From Marinospirillum sp031581385 (GTDB taxonomy: Bacteria; Pseudomonadota; Gammaproteobacteria; Pseudomonadales; Halomonadaceae): a DNA stretch of 64,000 nt. The translations under genes were made by a program, and so were the position numbers. The notes under the pieces were generated by a model. The model saw only the letters and a list, made by a program, of their open reading frames with translations. It did no database searches and was not told where the DNA came from. Location of the stretch: NCBI RefSeq assembly GCF_044810985.1, contig NZ_CP085242.1, forward strand, positions 310,001 to 374,000, written 5' to 3'. How positions within the stretch are numbered: the stretch's first letter is position 1; each line of letters opens with the position of its first letter. Shown piece by piece: positions 58,633-64,000 of the stretch.

Positions 58633-60585
58633 ATGCAATATAGACGTGAGATTGACGGCCTTAGGGCAATTGCAGTATTGCCGGTTATTTTTTTTCATGC
58701 CGGCTTTCCTTTTTTTACAGGTGGCTATGTTGGTGTTGATGTTTTTTTTGTTATAAGTGGATATCTTATTACCACTATCCTGCTTCAGGAAATGGATAGC
58801 GATAAATTTACATTTTCAAATTTTTATGAGAGGCGAGCAAGAAGGATTTTACCAGCTCTTTTCTTTGTGATTATTTGCACTTTTCCTTTTGCTTGGTACT
58901 GGATGTTGCCATATCAATTTGAAAATTATTCAAAGTCTTTAATTGCTATCGTTTTCTTTTCATCCAATATTCTTTTTTTTAAACAGGCAGACTATTTTGC
59001 TCCAGCTGCTGAGAATAATCCAATGTTGCATACATGGAGTTTGGGTGTAGAAGAGCAATTTTATATATTTTTTCCATTATTGATGGTATGGCTTTGGCCT
59101 AAAGGCAAAAGCTATTTTGTCAGGGTTGTTATAGCTATTGTTGTGTTTAGTTTTTTTCTAACCGAGTTTGGCTGGCGTAACCACCCAGAAGCAAATTTCT
59201 TTCTTCTCTTGACTCGTGCTTGGGAGCTGGGAGTTGGGGTTATCTGTGCCTTGTATCTTTATTACAGGGAGAAGCGTGAAAGTCTGCTTTTATCTTTAAT
59301 CGGTTTTTTAGCTATTCTTTACAGTGTTTTATTTTTCCACGAAAATACTCCAACTCCTTCGTATTATACATTGATTCCCGTTGTGGGAACGGCTTTTTTA
59401 ATTTTGTTCTGTGATCAAGAGAGTCTAGTTGGCAAAATTCTAAGTTGGAGGCCACTTGTAGCCATTGGCTTGATAAGTTTTAGTGCTTATTTGTGGCACC
59501 AGCCAATTTTTGCCTTTTCTCGCATCGGTCCATTCGAGTCACTTTCATTGCTGCAAATGTTTTTTCTTGTTGTTTTGTCTTTGCTTCTGGCTTTTATAAC
59601 TTGGAAGTATGTTGAGATTCCTTTTAGAAAAAAGGGTAAAATTTTTCAGGTATCTAGATCTCGTTTCGTATACTTGTCGGTTGGCGTGGCAGTTTTATTT
59701 ATAATTGTTGGTGGATGGGGTGTGATGACGGAGGGTCTCAAGCAACAGTGGGTTGCACGAAATCCTCACCAGACTCAGATTTATGAGATAATTGATAGTG
59801 CCAAATCAAACAGGGCCAATTTAAATGAGTGTCATTTAAGGACCTTATCATTTGATCAAGGCTTCTTAGATAAGATGAAAGCTTGCTATGAAGAGTATGG
59901 TGCAGCTGATTTTATTATTGGAGATAGTCATGGTATTGATCTTTTTAATGGGTATGCAATAAATAATCCTGATGAATTCATAATTGGTTCAGTGAAAGGT
60001 GGTTGTCGAATCGATAATCCTGAACCGCATTGTCAGTATGAGCATGCAAAAGAATTTGTCAAGGAGAATGTAGATTATATAAATAATATTATTTTTCATC
60101 AATCTGGATTTCGTTTGCTTGAAAAATATGACGGTTATAGAACACAGTTAGGCCGAGATATGTTCGAAGAGTTTGATTTGGTTGAGCCAATGAACCCTGA
60201 TTGGTTTCATGTTCAAGATGGAGCTGTTGAATCTATAGTAAACTATTTGGAGGATCTTGCTCAGTATCGAAGTGTTTACTGGCTGGGTCCAAGAGTTGAA
60301 CCGCAAATCAGTGATTCATATATCTTGGAGCATGGTTGTGATTATGAATACCAACTAAGGCCTGGGCAACGTAAGATTTATTCAAATCTTAGTGACTATA
60401 TTTCTGGGAAGCTTTATTCATCAAGTGTAGTGTATGTTAACTTGCAAAAGTTTGTTGATTTAAATATGAAGAATGACTTTATAAGCTGTCAGGGCTGGCT
60501 ATGGACGGATACTGATCACTGGAGCACTTATGGCGAGAAAGAGTTTGTTCGAAGACTGCTTGACCAAACCACTATTTTTAAATAA
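58633..60585 (+). CDS. OafA-type acyltransferase with C-terminal SGNH domain (paralogue)
   Basis: A 650-aa O-acyltransferase. It shares with the 29858 gene the segments YRREIDGLRAIAVLPVIFFHAG, GGYVGVDVFFVISGYLITTIL, FYERRARRILPALFFV and LHTWSLGVEEQFYIFFP. About ten hydrophobic helices are followed by an SGNH domain with FIIGDSHGIDLFNG and the terminal DTDHWSTYGEKEFVRRL. AAGG at 58621-58624 supports the ATG at 58633. It is AT-rich, unlike the peptidase gene before it. It presumably acetylates O-antigen or core sugars, perhaps at a different position from its paralogue, since the SGNH halves differ much more than the membrane halves. Confidence 0.9.
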   Translation: MQYRREIDGLRAIAVLPVIFFHAGFPFFTGGYVGVDVFFVISGYLITTILLQEMDSDKFTFSNFYERRARRILPALFFVIICTFPFAWYWMLPYQFENYSKSLIAIVFFSSNILFFKQADYFAPAAENNPMLHTWSLGVEEQFYIFFPLLMVWLWPKGKSYFVRVVIAIVVFSFFLTEFGWRNHPEANFFLLLTRAWELGVGVICALYLYYREKRESLLLSLIGFLAILYSVLFFHENTPTPSYYTLIPVVGTAFLILFCDQESLVGKILSWRPLVAIGLISFSAYLWHQPIFAFSRIGPFESLSLLQMFFLVVLSLLLAFITWKYVEIPFRKKGKIFQVSRSRFVYLSVGVAVLFIIVGGWGVMTEGLKQQWVARNPHQTQIYEIIDSAKSNRANLNECHLRTLSFDQGFLDKMKACYEEYGAADFIIGDSHGIDLFNGYAINNPDEFIIGSVKGGCRIDNPEPHCQYEHAKEFVKENVDYINNIIFHQSGFRLLEKYDGYRTQLGRDMFEEFDLVEPMNPDWFHVQDGAVESIVNYLEDLAQYRSVYWLGPRVEPQISDSYILEHGCDYEYQLRPGQRKIYSNLSDYISGKLYSSSVVYVNLQKFVDLNMKNDFISCQGWLWTDTDHWSTYGEKEFVRRLLDQTTIFK

Positions 60586-60622
60586 AAATATATTTTAGAT
60601 CTGAGTTAAAAATTCTTGCTGA

Positions 60623-60805
60623 GCATCGTCGGTAATTTCCACGCCCATGAGCTGGTATCCAGAGCTGGAAAAAGCGACACAATCCCAGCTTCGCACTTGG
60701 CGTTTGATTTGTGATGGTACGGGCCTTGAGTGGGAAGCCCTGGACTATCACCTGAGCATTGAAGCCATGTTGGTTGTCCAGCCACGTGAACACCAGGCAG
60801 CTTAA
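60623..60805 (+). pseudogene. 5'-truncated, frameshifted DUF2442 gene
   Basis: The frame reads VISTPMSWYPELEKATQSQLRTW, GTGLEWEALDYHLSIEAML and a terminal VVQPREHQAA. This is the C-terminal two thirds of a DUF2442 protein (ISxPLSWxPRL, GxGIHWPxLDEDLSVEGLL). Upstream the same frame hits a stop at 60620. A single missing base near 60630 would join it to ILAEHRR in another frame, so the gene has lost its start and gained a frameshift. An internal ATG at 60647 could still give a short peptide. Its last bases overlap, tail to tail, the stop of the opposite-strand cyclase gene. Confidence 0.7.
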
Positions 60806-61812
60806 TGGCTGTTTGCCACTCTATAGCTGTCTCTGCCTTCGGTTTTGGCCTGATAAAGCACTTCATCAGCCTGATGCAGCCACAGTGACCAGTCCGTATA
60901 TTCACTGTGGGCTGTGGCGATTCCCGCGCTAGCGGTCACTTGCAGCCCGTGGCTGAACTCGCTGGCGCGGATTTTAGTCAGTAACCGTTCGGTTGCCTTG
61001 ATGGCTTCTGTTTCTTCGCAGTTGTGAAAGAACACTAGAAACTCCTCCCCACCCAGTCTGAAAAGCTGGTCTTGAGGCCGCAGGCAGCTTTTAACCGTTT
61101 GAGCAAAACCCACCAGAACCTCATCCCCGGCATGATGGCCATGACGGTCATTGACCTCCTTGAAGTGATCCAGGTCCAGAAGCAGCAGACTGTAAGGCGT
61201 CGAGTTTTTTTTGTGCTCTTCCAGTGCCCTGCTAAGCAGGCTTTCCAGCTGGCTGCGGTTGAGGCAGCCAGTGAGGGGATCGCAGGTGGCCAGTTTGACC
61301 AGGTTTTTGTGCAGCTGCAGTACTACGGTTGCAAAGTAGCTGACCAGCAGGGTGCTGATGGCCAGGGCAAGAATTACCCGCAGGGCTTCATCGGGTGGAA
61401 GCCGCAGAAAAATCAAGGGAATAAAAAGCAGGATGAAGGTGAGAGCTGCTTTTTTGGAGGTATCTGGCCTGAGCAGGAAAAAATAGGTGGCGATGACGGG
61501 AAAAGCCCAATAAACCCCCTGGTGGGCATTCAGCCAAGTGGAGTAGAGTACACTGCTGCTGGCAAAGAGCACAAAACCCCAAGCCTGGTGGTCTTGTAAA
61601 GGCCGGTTTTGTCCCCGGGAAAGGCTGTAAATCAGGAAACCAGTGAAAGCCACCAGGATCAGGGTTAGCAAAAAGCTGCCTTGCCAGACTTGCAAGGCGA
61701 TCAAGGGCAGAAGCACCAACAGAGTCCAGAGCTGAACCCGGTAGGTCAACTGGTTGCGAAACAGAAACAGAGTTTCTTTGGGATTGTGGGCTGTTTGTTC
61801 TTGTAGGTGCAT
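60802..61812 (-). CDS. Membrane-bound diguanylate cyclase (GGDEF)
   Basis: Makes cyclic di-GMP. The 336-aa protein has five or six hydrophobic helices in about 28-165, then a GGDEF domain: DPLTGCLNRSQLESLL, LLLLDLDHFKEVNDRHGHHAGDEVL, and the active motif GGEEF. An inhibitory RxxD site (RPQD) lies five residues before it. All catalytic features are present, so it should be active and product-inhibited. No sensor domain beyond the membrane part is recognised (a MASE-like role). Encoded opposite to the acyltransferase. Confidence 0.93.
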   Translation of the reverse strand: MHLQEQTAHNPKETLFLFRNQLTYRVQLWTLLVLLPLIALQVWQGSFLLTLILVAFTGFLIYSLSRGQNRPLQDHQAWGFVLFASSSVLYSTWLNAHQGVYWAFPVIATYFFLLRPDTSKKAALTFILLFIPLIFLRLPPDEALRVILALAISTLLVSYFATVVLQLHKNLVKLATCDPLTGCLNRSQLESLLSRALEEHKKNSTPYSLLLLDLDHFKEVNDRHGHHAGDEVLVGFAQTVKSCLRPQDQLFRLGGEEFLVFFHNCEETEAIKATERLLTKIRASEFSHGLQVTASAGIATAHSEYTDWSLWLHQADEVLYQAKTEGRDSYRVANSH

Positions 61813-61917
61813 ATTTTTGCCTGTATTAAGCTGCTTATTGCAACTTTAGGCTATACACCTAATTTAAACAAGTGTTTGTATTGTTGCTTTTAAATACAAG
61901 GCGTAATCGTAGGGTTT

Positions 61918-62754
61918 CTAGTCAAAACCGGCGTCTTCCAGTATTTTTTGGGCTGAGTCGCTGAACAGGTATTCCCAGAAATTCATCACCCGGTCACGAT
62001 CGGCCCCCTCACGCATCAGGGTGGCCGAATGGGTAATGGAACCATGATGATCGGCAGGCATTTTCAGCACTTCGCGGCGTCTTTGAATGCCCGCCTGGAC
62101 AATACGGTGGTATTCAATAAAGGCTGCTGGAATCTCCCGGTCATTGACTTGTTCGTAGAGGCTTTGGCCCAGAGGCACCGGCTCCAGGCGCGAGCGGTAG
62201 TCTTCCAGCAGCTCATGGCGCTCCAGAATTTCCTTGCCGGCCCGGTGATAAGGTGAGGATTCATGGTGCAAGCCGATTTTATCATCTCTCAGAGAAAGTA
62301 CATTGATGCTCCTGACAGTCTCCAGTGGTGCCCAGAGGGCCACTCGGCCTAAAGCCAGTACACGGGTTTCCACCGCTCGACCCTGCTCGACCATTTCCAT
62401 TCCTTCGGCAATTTCGGCATCCAAGAGCAGGTCAAAAGTGTAGTTGTCTTCAATCAGATCCAGCAGATCGTTCTGGCTGCCCTGATGGATCCGAAAGCGG
62501 GAATCCGGGTTCTGGGCCTGGTATTCATCCAACAGTTTATCGGCAACCTCGGTCAGGGTGGGATGAATCATCAGGCGGACCAGGTTGGGATCTTCTTCGC
62601 GCTCATCACGATTGCGGTTTTCAGGTACAAATCCCTGAAAGTTGGGTTGGCTCATGGGCAGTTCGGACTGACTCATGGGGCCAGCCAGGGCCAGGCTTAC
62701 CGTGCTGGCAAGAAGGAAAAACGGCCAGAGGGTTTTCAGGAGTGTTTTTATCAT
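61918..62754 (-). CDS. Periplasmic substrate-binding protein (ModA-like)
   Basis: A 278-aa exported protein (signal peptide IKTLLKTLWPFFLLASTVSLALA) of the type II periplasmic binding fold. It has VRLMIHPTLTEVADKLLDEYQAQNPDSRFRIHQGSQNDLLDLI, LLLDAEIAEGMEMVEQGRAV, VLALGRVALWAP and IGLHHESSPYHRAGKEIL, and it ends FWEYLFSDSAQKILEDAGF, as in molybdate-binding proteins. The ATG at 62754 gives the best signal peptide; in-frame starts also exist at 62769 and 62790. No permease or ATPase genes are adjacent, so the ligand and partner are unknown. An anion such as molybdate is the default guess. Confidence 0.75.
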   Translation of the reverse strand: MIKTLLKTLWPFFLLASTVSLALAGPMSQSELPMSQPNFQGFVPENRNRDEREEDPNLVRLMIHPTLTEVADKLLDEYQAQNPDSRFRIHQGSQNDLLDLIEDNYTFDLLLDAEIAEGMEMVEQGRAVETRVLALGRVALWAPLETVRSINVLSLRDDKIGLHHESSPYHRAGKEILERHELLEDYRSRLEPVPLGQSLYEQVNDREIPAAFIEYHRIVQAGIQRRREVLKMPADHHGSITHSATLMREGADRDRVMNFWEYLFSDSAQKILEDAGFD

Positions 62755-62876
62755 CGCTTCACAGGTCATAGTGGATTGATTGCTGTGCAAATCTTACCTG
62801 CTGTAAAAGCGTTTGCCTATCGCTCTTTTGGTGTCAGGCTGTTAACCTTTATGGTTTTGGATTGCCAAGGACATCA

Positions 62877-64000
62877 ATGAGAACCCCCAAACCTCTGCCG
62901 CTCAGTAAGCTCTATAAAGCCTGTCGTTCGAAGGATTTTGATTTTGAGGACACGCGCCAGATACCGCCCCTGGACACTTTCATTGGTCAGCAGCGTGCTG
63001 AAGAAGCCTTGCAGTTCGCAACGGCCGTCAATCGCAAGGGTTACAACCTTTTTGCGGTCGGTCATGCGGGGCTGGGTAAACGCACCATGCTCAGGCGTTT
63101 TCTGGAAAAACGCGCAGAACAGATGGAGGCACCTTCCGACTGGCTGTATCTGCATGATTTTGCCAATGCCCGCAAGCCTTGGGCACTGCGTCTGCCCTGT
63201 GGTCTGGGGAAGGTGTTCAAGGAAGATCTGCAAGCCTTGTTGCTGGATCTCAAACAGGCGATACCGGCGGCCTTTGATAACGAAGGTTTTTTCGAGCGCG
63301 CGGAAAAAATCAAGGACCACTTTGCCGATCAGCAGAGTACAGCCCTCAAGGGGTTGGCTGAAGAGGGTGCTGAACAGGGTTTGAAGCTGATTCTACAAAC
63401 TCCCGGGGGCTATTCTTTTGTCCCGGCTGACAAGGAAGACCAGCCCATGGATGCCGGGGAGTTTGCGCAACTGGAAGAAGACACTCGTAAGGACTTCCGG
63501 GAAAAAATTGAAGAGATGGAGAAAAAGCTGCGTCTGGCCTTGCGCGAGCTGGCGCAACTGGAAAAGCAAAGCCGCCAGGAGCAGCTGAAACTCAATGAAG
63601 AAGTCACGGATGATGCCATCCAGGAAGGGCTGCAGGCAATCAAGACCAAATTTGCTGACTATCCTCGCCTCCAGGAATATCTGGATGCTCTTTATCGGGA
63701 TATTCAGGATAATGTCACTATTTTCCTGGAAGATGAGGATGAAGAAGGCGAGGCGATTGCCAGTGTTTCCCCGGATAAACGGATTCCCACCCGTTACCAG
63801 GTCAATCTGTTGGTGAGTCATGTCGATCGTGAGCACGCGCCGGTGATTGAAGAATCCATGCCGACCCACAACAATCTGGTGGGCCATGTGGAGAATGTGA
63901 CTTTCCAGGGCACTGTGGCCACGGACTTTTCACTGATCCGCCCCGGTGCTTTGCACCGGGCCAATGGTGGTTTTTTGATTCTGGATGCTGAACGTCTTCT
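62877..64000 (+). CDS. Lon-family ATP-dependent protease (LonB-like), partial
   Basis: The 5' 374 codons of a gene that runs off the window end. The N-terminus PLPLSKLYKACRSKDFDFEDT, then PPLDTFIGQQRAEEALQFATAVNRKGYNLFAVG and Walker A GHAGLGKRTM at 62-71, is that of the AAA_32/Lon-related branch (often called YcbZ/LonB-like). A long coiled-coil (about 195-245, EKIEEMEKKLRLALRELAQLEKQ) is inserted, as is usual for this branch. The region near the end, FQGTVATDFSLIRPGALHRANGGFLILDAERL, leads into Walker B. The proteolytic Ser-Lys domain lies beyond 64000 and cannot be checked. Confidence 0.88.
   Translation, partial: MRTPKPLPLSKLYKACRSKDFDFEDTRQIPPLDTFIGQQRAEEALQFATAVNRKGYNLFAVGHAGLGKRTMLRRFLEKRAEQMEAPSDWLYLHDFANARKPWALRLPCGLGKVFKEDLQALLLDLKQAIPAAFDNEGFFERAEKIKDHFADQQSTALKGLAEEGAEQGLKLILQTPGGYSFVPADKEDQPMDAGEFAQLEEDTRKDFREKIEEMEKKLRLALRELAQLEKQSRQEQLKLNEEVTDDAIQEGLQAIKTKFADYPRLQEYLDALYRDIQDNVTIFLEDEDEEGEAIASVSPDKRIPTRYQVNLLVSHVDREHAPVIEESMPTHNNLVGHVENVTFQGTVATDFSLIRPGALHRANGGFLILDAERL

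Noticed and set aside
1..64000. tRNA or rRNA genes
   Set aside because: No cloverleaf-like or conserved rRNA stretch was noticed in any gene-free interval; gaps are mostly REPs or AT-rich spacers.

Overview
The window is about 64 kb of chromosome from a Gram-negative gammaproteobacterium. The block comEC-exbB-exbD-lpxK-Trm112-kdsB, a COG3014/LpoB/LPP20 lipoprotein operon, MiaE and a full lipid A/core/O-antigen gene set fit the Pseudomonas/Oceanospirillales side of the class. Genus cannot be settled from the sequence. Housekeeping genes look moderately GC-rich. Several glycan genes (about 19.4-21.0, 32.0-35.3, 49.1-53.9 and 58.6-60.6 kb) are visibly AT-rich and probably arrived by transfer.

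Layout. (1) 0-8 kb: comEC, exbB, exbD, lpxK, a Trm112-like gene and kdsB. The block is interrupted by a REP-associated tyrosine transposase (RAYT) gene lying among REP palindromes. A small DUF4160/DUF2442 pair and miaE follow. (2) 8-13 kb: an envelope lipoprotein operon (COG3014, LpoB-like, LPP20-like) closed by a clear terminator, then a TraF-like outer-membrane protein gene with its own terminator. (3) 13-39 kb: a surface-polysaccharide locus. It has wzz, an ops/JUMPstart element (RfaH target), ugd, a UDP-glucuronate epimerase, an rpn-type pseudogene, a PglK-like ABC flippase, a complete pseudaminic acid pathway (pseB, C, F, G, H, I), a candidate Pse transferase, an SGNH acyltransferase, several glycosyltransferases, an EpsG-like polymerase, tviB and the initiating sugar-phosphate transferase. 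A two-gene module with a degenerate ImmA/IrrE-like protein sits inside the pse operon with overlapping reading frames. (4) 39-47 kb: cysQ, a beta-CASP metallo-beta-lactamase, hipBA, pgi, a UDP-glucose-dehydrogenase-like gene that has lost its active site, and galU. (5) 47-60.6 kb: msbA, an O-antigen ligase-like gene, three GT-B glycosyltransferases, a Kdo/WaaP-type kinase, a PAP2 phosphatase, an M16 peptidase of the PreP type and a second SGNH acyltransferase. (6) 60.6-64 kb: a DUF2442 remnant, a membrane diguanylate cyclase, a periplasmic binding protein, and the 5' part of a Lon-family protease that runs off the window.

How the parts work together. Pgi, GalU and Ugd plausibly supply UDP-glucose and UDP-glucuronate, the epimerase UDP-galacturonate, TviB a UDP-HexNAc uronate, and PseB-I CMP-pseudaminic acid. 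The phosphoglycosyl transferase starts the unit on undecaprenyl phosphate, the glycosyltransferases extend it and acyltransferases decorate it. The ABC flippase would export it, the EpsG-like protein with Wzz would polymerise it, and the ligase would join it to lipid A-core made with LpxK, KdsB, MsbA and the core kinase. The ops site suggests RfaH antitermination of this long cluster, and an intrinsic terminator lies inside it.

A second theme is a large REP family (GTRGGAG head plus a 6-bp stem) found between operons in 2-17 kb and 39-46.3 kb, but not seen in 17.4-39.07 kb or after 46.3 kb. Two copies appear to lie inside coding sequence, in the 3' ends of pgi and the metallo-beta-lactamase gene. 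Near-identical composite REPs flank hipBA.
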